DNA from: Flavobacterium sediminilitoris
GTDB taxonomy: Bacteria > Bacteroidota > Bacteroidia > Flavobacteriales > Flavobacteriaceae
DNA length: 64,000 nucleotides
Direction: 5' to 3'
NCBI RefSeq assembly: GCF_023008245.1
Contig: NZ_CP090145.1
Coordinates: 124,001 to 188,000 of the forward strand
Every line of letters starts with the position of its first letter. Position 1 is the stretch's first letter. Both the position numbers and the translations under genes were made by a program. Shown in pieces: positions 51,463-63,149 of the stretch. Under the pieces are notes generated by a model. It worked only from the letters and a program-made list of their open reading frames with translations. It ran no database searches and was not told the origin of the DNA.

Positions 51463-54378
51463 CTAATCCTTTATTAATTTTTCAACTTTTTCTCCTTTTT
51501 CAGATTTAATTTTCAAGATGTAAATTCCTGTTTCAAAATCTGAGATATTCATTGTTGTGATTTGATCATCCAACATTTTCACAACAATTAATCTTCCATT
51601 TATATCGTAAACTTCTATTGATTCTATAGTTGTGTTACTTTTAATATTTACGATACTGTTTGATGGATTTGGATATATTTGAATAGAACTGTCCATTGTA
51701 ACAATAGCGCTACTTAGTGTTTCAAAAGTCGTATTTGCTAAATTGGTTTCAATAGGCGCATTATAATCAAAATAAATAGCCGCTTTGTTTGTTACTATGT
51801 CTGTTGTTACTAAATTATCTTTTGTTTTTATCTTCAATAAGATATTTCCATGTCCACCTGTATCTAAATAAATAGCCTGAAAGATTAATTCTATAATGTT
51901 ATCTTTTATTCTTACATCTAGATTATGGGAAGCATTTAATAATTGTAATGTTTTAATATCGAAATCTTCTGGATTAACTTCAATTTTTACAACTATGTTT
52001 TCTGCTTGATAGTTTCCTGTGTTTTCAAAATTTATTATATAATGTAAATATTCGCCTATCATAGTTGGTGATACTATTTCTCCTTCTATACAGCTAATGT
52101 CATTTGGATCAAATGAACCCACTACTGTTTGGTTAAACTGAAAAAGATTATCCATTGTGTTTATATCACCACTTTGTGGCATAATTGAAGCAGTTAATTG
52201 TAGTACATCATCAATATTTACTGGATTAGGATCTGTAGGCGAATTGATGTTAAAAGTTACATAGATACTTCTACTTTCAAAAGGTTTTAAATCGGCATAA
52301 TCCCAAGATAAAGAGCCTAATCCTACAGTAGATGTTGGAATTGAAGTAGAAACAAAGTTCATTAAATTGTGATTATAAAAGAAATTAATTCCATATAACT
52401 GTGATAATGTTTGATTTCCTTTGTTCTTGTAAACTATTTTGTAAACTGCTTCAAAGCCTGGTCGTGCTGGAACAATTGGAGCAATAACAATTTCTAAATC
52501 GGGATGTACTCCATTAGCTGAGACACAAAAATTTTGGGTAACAACACTATTATCTATTACAGGAAAAGGAACTTCTGCTGAAATAGGTGTAATAGTATAG
52601 ATACTTGGGTTTTCAAAATTTGGAATTAATGAATAGGTTCCTGTTTGATTTGTAAATAAGCTATAATTCCCTATAGTGTTTGAATATACATATGAATTTG
52701 TTGTTACTGCATCTATGTTTACTTCAAATCCTAAATAAGGTACAAAACTGTCTGAATTATCACAACCATCATTATCATCATCAAATTGTACTAATCCTGT
52801 AATTGTGTTGTAGTCTCCTCCTGGTGTGAAAGAACAATATGTGTTTATTACTGGATTTGGAGTTGTAAAAAAATAGCCTACAACATCATCTTCATCCATA
52901 CATATAAATTGTAATGTATTGTTTAGATTTCCTGATGATAAATCTACTTCTGGGTTAGTAAACCCGTTTTTAAGATTTATAAACGTTAAATTGACATTGT
53001 TATTTACCGATATATCCAAAAGGTTTGCTGCTGGTAAATTATTTGGTTCTGTTTGAAATGCTATTGTTGAAAAATCAACACTCGACAAATCATTATTTTG
53101 AGCTTGAACTCTATATAGTATTGGTAGATTTGTCAATTGCAAACTAGTTAACTGATTAAACCCAATATGTAATGTTCTTACAAAGTTTTTATTTTGCAAT
53201 TCAAAGTTTGTTAAGTTATTATTGAAAGCAGAAATACTTGTTATTTGATGATTATTGTCTAGATTTAGACTTGTTAATTCATTATTACGAACATTTAAAT
53301 TGGTCAAATTTGGACATTGACTTACATCTATATTTGCTAATTGATTATAATCACAATTTAAAACTTCCAGAGTATTACAGTTTGTCAAACCTAAACTTGT
53401 GATATCATTATTAGTACTATGAAAATATTTTAAATTGGGCAAAACACTCAAATCTATAGTTGTTAATTGATTATAACCACAATTAAAATAACTTAGATTA
53501 TAGAATGATTCTAATCCTTGCAAATTTTGTATTCCTCCATTTGTTGGTGAGCTTCCTGAAACATTTAAATGTATAATTGCTGCTGCTTCTGAAAATTGAA
53601 TTTCACCATCTTCATTAGTATCTATTTTTGTATATATATTCCATGTTGTTGAATTATTTGGATTTACATTTGAAGCAATCGAGTTGTTTTCATCTGCTGC
53701 TAATAATTTTGCTTTCAAATTAGCATCTGGTATATTTACTATTCCTTCAAGACTTACAATTAATTCAAAATCTGCAATTTCATAACAACCAGTGTTAATA
53801 TTTTCTACTCTAGCATATATTGCTTGAGGATTTGAAATATTAGTATAAGAAGTAACTCCTATTAATTCATTAGTATTAGCTATAGCATCTAATTCTGATA
53901 AATAAAATGTAACATTCAAATTTGTTTGATTTCCTACAAGTCGAGGAATTTGTTGTGTTAAATCAAAAATGGCTACATTATCATTTGGATCTTCAAAAAC
54001 AGTCATATTTGGCGACTGAGATATTGTTGGTCCATAATTTGTAATCAATTGTAAATACGTTATAGCAAAATTAGAAGGGTTTGCATTTTCATGAACTCTA
54101 ATCGTAATTGAGTCATATACATTATTAGCTATAAATTGATTTGGATTTTGTATTGGGTTTACTCCATTTTGAGCATCATTAGAATACTCATAATAAGTAA
54201 CAGTATAAAGATTAGGATTGAGCGATCCTAATATTTCAGCATTCTTAGATGTCAAATCAAATAATCCAAAATTTGAATTACCACTTTCACAAACTACATA
54301 ATTAGAAGGTGTATTAATAGGTGGTTGTGCATACAACGTTCCCGTTATAAAAAGCAATAAGAGTATTATTTTTTTCAT
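51463..54378 (-). CDS. Secreted leucine-rich repeat protein with type IX secretion sorting tail
   Basis: A 971-residue exported protein. It has a signal peptide at about 1-17 (TGTLYAQ). Beta-rich repeats follow at about 30-200, and then NIPDANLKAKLLAADE and an EF-hand-like DTNEDGEIQFSEA near 250. Internalin-type leucine-rich repeats lie at about 270-500 (LTTIDLSVLPNLKYFHSTNN and similar). Carboxypeptidase-like or SdrD-like and DUF11-like modules follow to about 870, and the end is a Por secretion tail (IQIYPNPSNSIVNIKSN ... GIYILKIKSEKGEKVEKLI). It should be exported across the outer membrane and attached or released. It may bind surfaces or host/prey glycans. It is followed by a terminator. 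Confidence 0.88.
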   Translation of the reverse strand: MKKIILLLLFITGTLYAQPPINTPSNYVVCESGNSNFGLFDLTSKNAEILGSLNPNLYTVTYYEYSNDAQNGVNPIQNPNQFIANNVYDSITIRVHENANPSNFAITYLQLITNYGPTISQSPNMTVFEDPNDNVAIFDLTQQIPRLVGNQTNLNVTFYLSELDAIANTNELIGVTSYTNISNPQAIYARVENINTGCYEIADFELIVSLEGIVNIPDANLKAKLLAADENNSIASNVNPNNSTTWNIYTKIDTNEDGEIQFSEAAAIIHLNVSGSSPTNGGIQNLQGLESFYNLSYFNCGYNQLTTIDLSVLPNLKYFHSTNNDITSLGLTNCNTLEVLNCDYNQLANIDVSQCPNLTNLNVRNNELTSLNLDNNHQITSISAFNNNLTNFELQNKNFVRTLHIGFNQLTSLQLTNLPILYRVQAQNNDLSSVDFSTIAFQTEPNNLPAANLLDISVNNNVNLTFINLKNGFTNPEVDLSSGNLNNTLQFICMDEDDVVGYFFTTPNPVINTYCSFTPGGDYNTITGLVQFDDDNDGCDNSDSFVPYLGFEVNIDAVTTNSYVYSNTIGNYSLFTNQTGTYSLIPNFENPSIYTITPISAEVPFPVIDNSVVTQNFCVSANGVHPDLEIVIAPIVPARPGFEAVYKIVYKNKGNQTLSQLYGINFFYNHNLMNFVSTSIPTSTVGLGSLSWDYADLKPFESRSIYVTFNINSPTDPNPVNIDDVLQLTASIMPQSGDINTMDNLFQFNQTVVGSFDPNDISCIEGEIVSPTMIGEYLHYIINFENTGNYQAENIVVKIEVNPEDFDIKTLQLLNASHNLDVRIKDNIIELIFQAIYLDTGGHGNILLKIKTKDNLVTTDIVTNKAAIYFDYNAPIETNLANTTFETLSSAIVTMDSSIQIYPNPSNSIVNIKSNTTIESIEVYDINGRLIVVKMLDDQITTMNISDFETGIYILKIKSEKGEKVEKLIKD

Positions 54379-54465
54379 GATTATTGTATTTTTATATAAA
54401 TTTAATTGTAATGTTTGTTTTTTGTGTTAGTAATTGAGTAAACGAAGCTTCTAAATTAGAATTCG

Positions 54466-55227
54466 TTAGATTGTTTTTAAAATTTCTTGCAATCGTTCTT
54501 TTTTACGCTGCGAAATGGGTAAATTGCTATTATCTGCCATGACTACATAGCCTCCATCTTTCTTAATATATGATTTTAAATATGCCAAATTAATTAAATG
54601 TGATTGGTGTATTCTTTCAAATCCATGTTCTGTTAATAATTCTTCATATTCTTTTAAAGTCTTAGAAATCAATACAGATTTTGTGTTTTTTATATGAAAT
54701 CGGGTATAATTATCTTCGCTTTCACATCGAATAATATCATTAATTTCAAAAAGATGAATCCCATCTGAAGTTGAAAGCGCAATTCTTTTGAAATTATCTA
54801 CTTTTCTACGGATATTTTCCAATAGTAAATCTATATGATCGTAATTATTGTTTTTTTCAAGAACAGCTTCAATTTTTAAAATCACTTTTTGCAAATCATC
54901 TGGATCTACTGGTTTTAATAAGAAGTCTAAAGCACTAAATCGAAAAGCTTTTATAGCATATTGTTCATGGGCTGTAATAAAAACAATATTTGATTTAATT
55001 GTTCCGTTTTTTAAAGCCAATTGCTCCAAAATATCAAAGCCTGTTCCATCATTTAATTGAATATCTAAAAAAACAACTTGAGGTTTTAATTTACTTATAG
55101 TTTCTATGCCTGTTTCAACGCTGTCTGCTTCTCCAATTATTTTTATATTTGGTGCAAAACGAACTAATAAACCTTTCATTCCATCTCTTAAGTTCTTATC
55201 GTCGTCTACAAGTACTGCTGTTATCAT
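54466..55227 (-). CDS. LytTR-family response regulator
   Basis: A 253-residue regulator. The receiver domain (residues 1-120) has VDDDKNLRDG, the phosphoacceptor Asp in VFLDIQLNDG near 55, a conserved Thr in FITAHEQ and Lys in FLLKPVD. The LytTR DNA-binding domain follows from about 150 (IALSTSDGIHLFEINDIIRC). It lies 22 bp downstream of the TPR histidine kinase gene, its likely partner. It may control the adjacent secreted leucine-rich repeat protein, which is inference. Confidence 0.92.
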   Translation of the reverse strand: MITAVLVDDDKNLRDGMKGLLVRFAPNIKIIGEADSVETGIETISKLKPQVVFLDIQLNDGTGFDILEQLALKNGTIKSNIVFITAHEQYAIKAFRFSALDFLLKPVDPDDLQKVILKIEAVLEKNNNYDHIDLLLENIRRKVDNFKRIALSTSDGIHLFEINDIIRCESEDNYTRFHIKNTKSVLISKTLKEYEELLTEHGFERIHQSHLINLAYLKSYIKKDGGYVVMADNSNLPISQRKKERLQEILKTI

Positions 55228-55249
55228 TTTTAATTGCTTCTTTTATTTA

Positions 55250-57214
55250 TTAACCTCTATTGATATATTGTATTGGTAAATTTAAAACTACTTTAGTTCC
55301 TTTTATTTCTTGATTATCTACTATTTCTTCAATTGTCATTATTGCTTTTTTATTTGTAGATGATGTTATCATTTCCAATCGCTTTTTAATAATATCTAAT
55401 GCCATTGATTTGTGAGCTAAAACTAAATTTTCTTTATTTAATTTTGATTTATTAATTCCAATTCCGTCATCTAAAATCGTGCAAATCAAGGATTCATTTT
55501 CTAATAGAAATGCAATATCAATTGTTCCCATTTCTCTTTTTGGAATTACACCGTGTAGAATAGCATTTTCAATAAATGGCTGAATTAATAAAGGAGGAAG
55601 TGCTACATCATCTTCAATGTCTTCACTTTTATTAATACTAAAATTAAATTTGTGATTAAATCTTAGTTGTTCTAACTCTAAATAATTTTGTAAACTTTCA
55701 ATTTCTTTATCAATAGGAATTAATGATTCTTTTGAATATTCAAGAGTTAATCTCATTAATTTTGAAAATTTTGACAAGTACTTTATTGCCGAATCTGTTC
55801 CGTTTTGTACTATAAAACTTGAAATTGAACCTAAACAATTGAATACAAAATGAGGATTCATTTGTAAATGCAGTGCTTTTTGTTCGTACTCGGCTAATTC
55901 TTTTTGAAGTGTTAGTGTTTTTTTGAGTTGCATTCTATTATAAATAAGAAATCCTATACCTATCAATAATAAAACAATTAGTCCAATGTAAAGCAATTTC
56001 ATTTTAAATTGCTTCGCTTCTTCTTTTAGCAATAATTCCCTTTTCTCATTTTCTTCTTTTTGAATAAGTTCTCGTTTTTCAAACTCATAATTCATTGATG
56101 ATTCAATAGATTTTCTAATACTTTCTTCATTAGTTAAACTGTCCTTAACAGCACTATACTTTTGAAAATGAGTTAATGCTAGATTAGGGTTGTTTTTCTT
56201 TTGATAAATCTCACTCAACATCTTTTGTGAAATAGCTTGTTGTTCTAAAACTTTAATTTCATTCGCTAACTTAAGAGCTTCATTAGCATTAAATAATGCT
56301 TTGTCTAAATCGTTTTCTTCTAGAAAAAATTGACTTAAAAAAATATAAGTATCCGCCAAACCAAATTTATCATCTATACTTTGGAAAATAACAATAGCAT
56401 TTCTCCAAGACTCTATTGCCTTATCAAAATATTTTTTGTCTTTATAGTACAATCCTATATTATTATACCATTCTCCTAAAGCTCTAGGATTAGGATTTTT
56501 ATCTAAACTGACTTTTGCTAAATCATAGTACTCTAATGCGCTGTCAAAATCTTTCTGATTTAGATAAATATTTGCAATATTAGTTAATGTAATTCCTGAA
56601 TTTATATCTCCATATTTTTCTTGAATTTTATTTGCCTTAACAAAATATTCTAATGCTTTAAAATCTGAATGTTGTGATTTATATACTACACCAATATTAT
56701 TATATAATTTTCCTTGATGAATTTCATCTTTCAAGGTTTCATAGATTTTTACTGATTTTAAATAATATTGAAGTGCTTTTGCATAATTACTTTGTTCAGA
56801 AAAAACAATTCCTAAGCTACCGTAAGCTTTTGCTAAACCAAATTGTATTTCTCTTTGATTTGTATCTGATTGATTTTCTTCTTCAAAAATTTCTTTTGCT
56901 TGGACAAAAAAACGGATGGCTTCTGCATAATTTCCTTGTATAATATTAGAATTTCCAATATTTAATAATGCGTTACCTTCTTCTGTTCTAAATTTTATTT
57001 TTTGAGCTAATTGTATGGCTTTATTTGCATAATTAACCATCTCCTCAGGATCAGAATATTTAAATCGATCAGAAATTGCATTTAATAATTTAGTCCTATC
57101 AATATCATTTTTCGTGTTTTTTAGACTATTCTGTAAGCTATCCATCACTTTATCTTGTGCTTGAATAACAATTGAAACTAACAAAAAAAGAGATACTATT
57201 ATTTTTTTCTTCAT
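55250..57214 (-). CDS. TPR-containing sensor histidine kinase (LytS-like)
   Basis: A 654-residue kinase from the chosen start. A signal peptide (KKKIIVSLFLLVSIVIQAQ) is followed by about seven TPR motifs in the periplasm (residues 55-360), a coiled coil, and one span near 405-425 (LLYIGLIVLLLIGIGFLIYN). Next is a His_kinase domain with MNPHFVFNCLGS (phosphoacceptor His near 453), and the N box with PLLIQPFIENAILHG near 545. I chose the ATG at 57212-57214, because a -7 box at 57233-57240 overlaps the upstream ATG at 57235. It is paired with the LytTR response regulator. Confidence 0.9.
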   Translation of the reverse strand: MKKKIIVSLFLLVSIVIQAQDKVMDSLQNSLKNTKNDIDRTKLLNAISDRFKYSDPEEMVNYANKAIQLAQKIKFRTEEGNALLNIGNSNIIQGNYAEAIRFFVQAKEIFEEENQSDTNQREIQFGLAKAYGSLGIVFSEQSNYAKALQYYLKSVKIYETLKDEIHQGKLYNNIGVVYKSQHSDFKALEYFVKANKIQEKYGDINSGITLTNIANIYLNQKDFDSALEYYDLAKVSLDKNPNPRALGEWYNNIGLYYKDKKYFDKAIESWRNAIVIFQSIDDKFGLADTYIFLSQFFLEENDLDKALFNANEALKLANEIKVLEQQAISQKMLSEIYQKKNNPNLALTHFQKYSAVKDSLTNEESIRKSIESSMNYEFEKRELIQKEENEKRELLLKEEAKQFKMKLLYIGLIVLLLIGIGFLIYNRMQLKKTLTLQKELAEYEQKALHLQMNPHFVFNCLGSISSFIVQNGTDSAIKYLSKFSKLMRLTLEYSKESLIPIDKEIESLQNYLELEQLRFNHKFNFSINKSEDIEDDVALPPLLIQPFIENAILHGVIPKREMGTIDIAFLLENESLICTILDDGIGINKSKLNKENLVLAHKSMALDIIKKRLEMITSSTNKKAIMTIEEIVDNQEIKGTKVVLNLPIQYINRG

Positions 57215-57232
57215 CTTAAAATGATTGATAAA

Positions 57233-57240
57233 CAAATGTA
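57233..57240 (-). promoter_or_regulatory. Candidate -7 box for the histidine kinase operon
   Basis: On the minus strand TACATTTG fits TAnnTTTG, 18 bp before the chosen start at 57214, and this argues against the ATG at 57235. Confidence 0.55.
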
Positions 57241-57314
57241 GTATTTACTTTTTAGTTTATACTTGTAAATGAGTATTTGACTATTTTGACTGAGAATTTA
57301 AATCATTTTCAAAA

Positions 57315-57355
57315 AAACAACCCTTTCTGAACCTAAGATTCAAAAAGGGTTGTTT
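57315..57355 (-). terminator. Terminator after eno
   Basis: AAACAACCCTTT (57315-57326) and AAAGGGTTGTTT (57344-57355) form a 12 bp stem around a 17-base loop with partial pairing, followed on the minus strand by T-rich sequence. It lies 24 bp after the enolase stop codon. Confidence 0.85.
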
Positions 57356-57379
57356 GTATTATATTTTATAATATAACTA

Positions 57380-58684
<1,305 letters not shown>

Positions 58685-58710
58685 TTAAATTGTTATTATG
58701 TCTAATAAGA

Positions 58711-58718
58711 CAAAAATA
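58711..58718 (-). promoter_or_regulatory. Candidate -7 box for eno
   Basis: On the minus strand TATTTTTG fits TAnnTTTG, 38 bp before the enolase ATG. Confidence 0.5.
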
Positions 58719-58733
58719 AAGGTTATAAAGTTG

Positions 58734-58768
58734 TATCGTTTATAAATTTAGAAAACTTATAAACGATA
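58734..58768. terminator. Hairpin after carA (possible terminator)
   Basis: TATCGTTTATAA and TTATAAACGATA form a perfect 12 bp stem around an 11-base loop, 5 bp after the carA stop. It has no good T run, so it could stabilise the mRNA 3' end rather than end transcription. Confidence 0.5.
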
Positions 58769-58773
58769 ACGTT

Positions 58774-59883
58774 TTAGTTAAGTGAAGATTCAATATTTTC
58801 GATAAATTGGTCAAATAAATAAGAAGAATCATGCGGTCCAGGACTTGCTTCTGGATGATATTGTACTGAAAAACAATTTTTATTTTTCATTCTCATTCCT
58901 GCAACAGTTCCATCATTTAAATGTTCATGAGTCAATTCAAAATCTGGATGTTTCTCTAAATCTTCTTTAACTACCGCAAAACCATGATTTTGCGATGTAA
59001 TTTCACCTTTACCAGTGATTAAGTTTTTTACAGGATGATTAATTCCTCTATGTCCATTAAACATTTTATAGGTATTAATTCCATTTGCTAAAGCAATTAC
59101 CTGATGACCTAAACAAATTCCGAAAAGAGGTTTGTTTTTAGCTAGAATTTCACGAGCAACTTGTTGTGCACTTTCTAATGGTTCTGGATCTCCAGGTCCA
59201 TTAGATAAAAAATAACCATCAGGGTTAAAAGATTCTAAATCGCTAAATGTTGCATCAAAAGGAAATACTTTGATGTAACAGTCTCTTTTAGCTAAATTTC
59301 GAAGTATATTAGTTTTAATCCCTAAATCTAAAGCTGATACTTTATATTTAGCGTTTTCATTACCAAAAAAATAAGGATCTTTAGTAGACACCTTTGAGGC
59401 TAGCTCTAAACCATGCATATCTGGCACATCAACTAATCTCTTTTTTAATTCTTCAATAGGTGTATTATCAGTAGAAATTATAGCATTCATAGCGCCGTTA
59501 TCACGAATATAACTTACTAAAGCTCTAGTATCTACATCAGAAATAACGATTAAGTTTTGTTTTTGAAAATAATCGAATAAGCTTTCTGTTCCTTTATCTC
59601 TAGAATAGTTGAAACTAAAATTTTTACAAACTAATCCAGAAATTTTAACCCCATTGGATTCTACTTCTTCATCATTTACTCCATAATTACCAATGTGAGC
59701 ATTTGTAGTAACCATTATTTGGCCAAAGTAAGAAGGGTCTGTAAAAATTTCTTGATAACCTGTTGTTCCTGTATTAAAAGCAACTTCTCCAAAAGTTGTC
59801 CCTTCTATACCAATTGATTTACCATAGAATATGGTTCCATCCTTTAATAATAATACCGCTTGAGTACGATTAATATATTTCAT
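58774..59883 (-). CDS. carA: Carbamoyl-phosphate synthase small subunit
   Basis: A glutamine amidotransferase subunit of about 369 residues that feeds ammonia to CarB for arginine and pyrimidine synthesis. The N-terminal domain starts RTQAVLLLKDGTIFYGKSIG; the class I glutaminase has FGICLGHQVIALANG with the Cys nucleophile and VQYHPEASPGP with His and Glu. I chose the ATG at 59881-59883 because a -7 box at 59905-59912 overlaps the upstream in-frame ATG at 59907. carB is not in the window. Confidence 0.95.
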   Translation of the reverse strand: MKYINRTQAVLLLKDGTIFYGKSIGIEGTTFGEVAFNTGTTGYQEIFTDPSYFGQIMVTTNAHIGNYGVNDEEVESNGVKISGLVCKNFSFNYSRDKGTESLFDYFQKQNLIVISDVDTRALVSYIRDNGAMNAIISTDNTPIEELKKRLVDVPDMHGLELASKVSTKDPYFFGNENAKYKVSALDLGIKTNILRNLAKRDCYIKVFPFDATFSDLESFNPDGYFLSNGPGDPEPLESAQQVAREILAKNKPLFGICLGHQVIALANGINTYKMFNGHRGINHPVKNLITGKGEITSQNHGFAVVKEDLEKHPDFELTHEHLNDGTVAGMRMKNKNCFSVQYHPEASPGPHDSSYLFDQFIENIESSLN

Positions 59884-59904
59884 TGTGTTGCGTTGTTGAT
59901 TTTG

Positions 59905-59912
59905 CAAATTTA
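59905..59912 (-). promoter_or_regulatory. Candidate -7 box for carA
   Basis: On the minus strand TAAATTTG fits TAnnTTTG, 21 bp before the ATG at 59883; it decides the start choice. Confidence 0.55.
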
Positions 59913-59940
59913 AATTAAAAAAATGAAAATAGAGTATATA

Positions 59941-59972
59941 AAAAAAGGATAAACAAATGTTTATCCTTTTTT
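59941..59972 (-). terminator. Terminator of the ribosomal protein operon
   Basis: AAAAAAGGATAAACA and TGTTTATCCTTTTTT form a perfect 15 bp stem around AA, with an extended T run on the minus strand. It is 23 bp after the rplQ stop codon. Confidence 0.93.
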
Positions 59973-59995
59973 ATATGTAATCATATATATCATGA

Positions 59996-60478
59996 TTATT
60001 CTGTAGCTTCAGTATTTTCAGAAGTTTCAGCAGCTGCAGTTTCAGTAGATCCTTCAACTTTTTTTGCTCTACTACGACGAGTAGTTTTCTTAGCTTCTTT
60101 TTTACCCGCTGTGTACAAGTCATTGTAGTCAACTAACTCAATCATTGCCATATCAGCGTTATCTCCTAAACGGTTACCTAACTTGATGATACGAGTGTAT
60201 CCTCCTGGACGGTCACCAACTTTAGCTGCTACGTCTCTGAAAAGTTCAGTAACGGCATACTTACTTCTTAAATAAGAGAAAACGATACGTCTATTGTGAG
60301 TAGTATCTTCTTTTGATTTTGTTACTAACGGCTCAACAAATTGTTTTAAAGCTTTAGCTTTAGCAACAGTAGTGTTAATACGTTTATGCTCTATTAAGGA
60401 ACAAGCCATATTAGCTAACATAGCTTTTCTATGTCCTGTTTGTCTACTTAAGTGATTGAATTTTTTTCCGTGTCTCAT
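59996..60478 (-). CDS. rplQ: 50S ribosomal protein L17
   Basis: A 160-residue protein. [20 protein letters not shown] and the following [12 protein letters not shown] are the universal L17 start, and [20 protein letters not shown] is conserved. The Ala/Glu/Thr-rich tail after residue 130 ([20 protein letters not shown]) is an extension common in Bacteroidota. It is last in the operon, before a strong terminator. Confidence 0.98.
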   Translation of the reverse strand: MRHGKKFNHLSRQTGHRKAMLANMACSLIEHKRINTTVAKAKALKQFVEPLVTKSKEDTTHNRRIVFSYLRSKYAVTELFRDVAAKVGDRPGGYTRIIKLGNRLGDNADMAMIELVDYNDLYTAGKKEAKKTTRRSRAKKVEGSTETAAAETSENTEATE

Positions 60479-60539
60479 GACTTTCTATTTAGCCTTCATC
60501 TTGCTGCAATCCGCTTTGGAGAGCAAAATATGAAGTAAT

Positions 60540-61532
60540 TTATTCTTTATCTAATTTATATTTACTTAAATCCATACCGAAGTTAAGACCTTTAGCAGCT
60601 ACTAATTCATCAAGCTCTGTTAAAGATTTTTTACCGAAGTTACGGAATTTCATTAAGTCATTTTTATTGAAAGAAACTAAGTCCCCTAATGTATCTACTT
60701 CAGCCGCTTTTAAACAATTTAATGCTCTAACAGATAAATCCATATCCACAAGTTTAGTTTTTAACAACTGTCTCATGTGTAAAGATTCTTCATCATAAGA
60801 TTCAGTTTGAGCAATTTCATCAGCCTCAAGTGTAATTCTCTCATCTGAAAATAACATAAAATGGTGAATCAACGTTTTAGCTGCTTCAGTTAATGCATCT
60901 TTTGGATGAATAGAACCGTCTGTAATGATTTCAAAAACTAATTTTTCATAATCAGTTTTTTGCTCAACACGGAAGTTTTCTATTGCATACTTAACATTTT
61001 TTACAGGAGTATAAATAGAATCTGTAAAGATAGTACCAATAGGTGCGTTAGCTTTTTTGTTTTCTTCAGCAGGAACATATCCTCTACCTTTTTCGATAGA
61101 AAGTTCCATATTGATAGTTGTTTTGCTTTCTAAGTTACAAATTACTAAATCAGGGTTTAACACCTGAAAACCTGAGATGAATTTTTGAAAATCACCTGCT
61201 GTAATTTGCTCTTTTCCAGAAATAGAAATTGAAACAGACTCATTATCTACGTCTTCAATTTGTCTTTTAAAACGAACTTGCTTTAAATTTAAGATAATCT
61301 CTGTAACATCTTCTACTACACCAGAAATAGTTGAGAACTCATGTTCTACACCTTCTATTCTTACAGACGTAATAGCGTATCCTTCTAGAGAAGAAAGTAA
61401 AACTCTTCTTAATGCATTACCAACTGTCAATCCGTAACCAGGTTCTAAAGGTCTAAATTCAAATTTACCTTCAAAATCGGTTGAATCGATCATGATAACT
61501 TTATCGGGCTTTTGAAAATTAAATAATGCCAT
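60540..61532 (-). CDS. rpoA: RNA polymerase alpha subunit
   Basis: A 330-residue subunit. The N-terminal dimerisation domain has [20 protein letters not shown] and [14 protein letters not shown]; the C-terminal domain has [20 protein letters not shown] and [13 protein letters not shown], for contacts with activators and UP-element DNA. It lies between rpsD (20 bp) and rplQ (61 bp), the standard order. Confidence 0.98.
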   Translation of the reverse strand: MALFNFQKPDKVIMIDSTDFEGKFEFRPLEPGYGLTVGNALRRVLLSSLEGYAITSVRIEGVEHEFSTISGVVEDVTEIILNLKQVRFKRQIEDVDNESVSISISGKEQITAGDFQKFISGFQVLNPDLVICNLESKTTINMELSIEKGRGYVPAEENKKANAPIGTIFTDSIYTPVKNVKYAIENFRVEQKTDYEKLVFEIITDGSIHPKDALTEAAKTLIHHFMLFSDERITLEADEIAQTESYDEESLHMRQLLKTKLVDMDLSVRALNCLKAAEVDTLGDLVSFNKNDLMKFRNFGKKSLTELDELVAAKGLNFGMDLSKYKLDKE

Positions 61533-61552
61533 ATTTCGACTAAAGTCAATTA

Positions 61553-62158
61553 TTATTTGTTATACAACTCAACGATTAGTTGCTCTTTAATATTTTCTGG
61601 AATTTGAAGTCTTTGAGGAACAGAAACAAAAGTACCTTCTTTTGTATCATTATTCCAAGTAATCCACTCATATACTTGAGAAGAGTTAGATAAAGATCTT
61701 TCAATAGCTTCAAGAGATTTAGATTTTTCACGAACTGCTACTTTATCTCCAGCTTTTAAATGGTATGAAGGAACATTTACCAATTCACCATTTACAGTAA
61801 TATGTCTGTGAGATACAATTTGACGAGCAGCTCTACGAGAAGGAGCGATACCCATTCTATATACAACGTTATCTAAACGAGCCTCACATAATTGAAGTAA
61901 AATTTCACCTGTTACACCAGAAGCAGCAGAAGCTTTTTCAAATAAGTTTCTGAATTGACGCTCTAATATACCATAAGTATATTTAGCTTTTTGCTTTTCC
62001 ATTAATTGAACAGCATATTCAGATTTCTTACCTCTTTTCTTTGCTAAACCATGTTGCCCTGGAGGGTAATTTCTTTTTTCGAAGGCTTTATCATCTCCGA
62101 ATATTGCTTCGCCAAATTTACGAGCAATTTTAGTTTTTGGACCAGTATATCTTGCCAT
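61553..62158 (-). CDS. rpsD: 30S ribosomal protein S4
   Basis: A 201-residue protein. It starts [20 protein letters not shown] and has the S4 RNA-binding domain at about 92-155 ([20 protein letters not shown], then SHRHITVNG). The N-terminal zinc-binding Cys residues of the metal-binding S4 form are absent, as is common. It lies upstream of rpoA by 20 bp. Confidence 0.98.
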   Translation of the reverse strand: MARYTGPKTKIARKFGEAIFGDDKAFEKRNYPPGQHGLAKKRGKKSEYAVQLMEKQKAKYTYGILERQFRNLFEKASAASGVTGEILLQLCEARLDNVVYRMGIAPSRRAARQIVSHRHITVNGELVNVPSYHLKAGDKVAVREKSKSLEAIERSLSNSSQVYEWITWNNDTKEGTFVSVPQRLQIPENIKEQLIVELYNK

Positions 62159-62248
62159 TATAAAAAATTAATATAAGGTAGTGATTATGAATTCAGGTCA
62201 TATATCCTTCGATAATCGTTAATCTACCTTGGTTATACTTAATAAATA

Positions 62249-62632
62249 TTAAACTCTTCTTCTTTTTGGAGGTCTACATCCATTATGAGGAATTGGAGTA
62301 ACGTCGATAATTTCAGAAACTTCAATACCACCATTGTGAATTGAACGAATAGCTGATTCTCTACCATTTCCAGGTCCTTTAACGTAAACTTTAACTTTTT
62401 TAAGTCCAGCTTCAAGTGCTACTTTCGCACAATCTTCTGCTGCCATTTGAGCTGCATATGGAGTATTCTTTTTAGAACCCCTGAAGCCCATTTTACCAGC
62501 TGAAGACCAAGAAATAACTTCACCTTTTTTGTTAGTCAAAGAAATAATGATGTTATTAAATGTAGCATTAATATGCGCTTCTCCTGTAGATTCAACGATA
62601 ACTTTACGTTTTTTTGTTGTTGCCTTAGCCAT
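62249..62632 (-). CDS. rpsK: 30S ribosomal protein S11
   Basis: A 127-residue protein: [20 protein letters not shown], then [19 protein letters not shown] and the end [18 protein letters not shown], where the NG step is a conserved site of isoaspartate formation. Part of the standard rpmJ-rpsM-rpsK-rpsD-rpoA-rplQ run. A 90 bp gap to rpsD holds nothing obvious. Confidence 0.98.
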   Translation of the reverse strand: MAKATTKKRKVIVESTGEAHINATFNNIIISLTNKKGEVISWSSAGKMGFRGSKKNTPYAAQMAAEDCAKVALEAGLKKVKVYVKGPGNGRESAIRSIHNGGIEVSEIIDVTPIPHNGCRPPKRRRV

Positions 62633-62644
62633 ATTATTTACTTA

Positions 62645-63019
62645 TTATTTAGTTGCTTTTTTCTTGTTAGCAACAGTTTTTCTTTTACCTTTTCTAGTTC
62701 TAGAGTTGTTTTTAGTTCTTTGACCTCTTAATGGAAGTCCAGCTCTATGACGAATACCCCTTTGACATCCAATATCCATTAAACGTTTGATGTTTAATTG
62801 AATTTCTGAACGTAATTCACCTTCAATTTTGAAGTAAGAAACAGCATCACGAATTCCGCTAATTTCGTCATCATTCCAATCTTGAACTTTTTTATCTTCA
62901 CTAACTTGAGCTTTAGCTAAAATTTCTTTAGCTCTGCTACTGCCGATACCAAATATATAGGTCAAAGCAATAACTCCTCTTTTCTGTTTAGGTATATCTA
63001 CCCCTGCAATTCTTGCCAT
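62645..63019 (-). CDS. rpsM: 30S ribosomal protein S13
   Basis: A 124-residue protein: [31 protein letters not shown] in the helix-two turn-helix, [20 protein letters not shown] and a basic tail ([16 protein letters not shown]). It lies 12 bp from rpsK and 2 bp from rpmJ. Confidence 0.98.
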   Translation of the reverse strand: MARIAGVDIPKQKRGVIALTYIFGIGSSRAKEILAKAQVSEDKKVQDWNDDEISGIRDAVSYFKIEGELRSEIQLNIKRLMDIGCQRGIRHRAGLPLRGQRTKNNSRTRKGKRKTVANKKKATK

Positions 63020-63021
63020 AA

Positions 63022-63138
63022 TTATCCTTGTCTTTGTTTAAATCTAGGATTCTTTTTGTTAATCACGTATAATCTTCCTTTTCTACGTACTATAATGCAC
63101 TCGGCACTTCTCTTTTTTACTGATGCTCTTACTTTCAT
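63022..63138 (-). CDS. rpmJ: 50S ribosomal protein L36, zinc-free form
   Basis: A 38-residue protein: [20 protein letters not shown], ending [12 protein letters not shown]. The Cys11, Cys27 and His33 ligands of the zinc-binding form are replaced (Ser11, Asn27, Phe33), leaving one Cys, so this is the zinc-independent C- form. It lies between rpsM (2 bp) and infA (11 bp). Confidence 0.97.
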
Positions 63139-63149
63139 TTTACTAGCTT

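Noticed and set aside
57215..57235. Upstream ATG adding seven residues to the histidine kinase
   Set aside because: The -7 promoter box overlaps this ATG, and the signal peptide starts properly at the later Met.
59884..59907. Upstream ATG adding eight residues to CarA
   Set aside because: A -7 box (59905-59912) overlaps it, and the family starts near the second Met.
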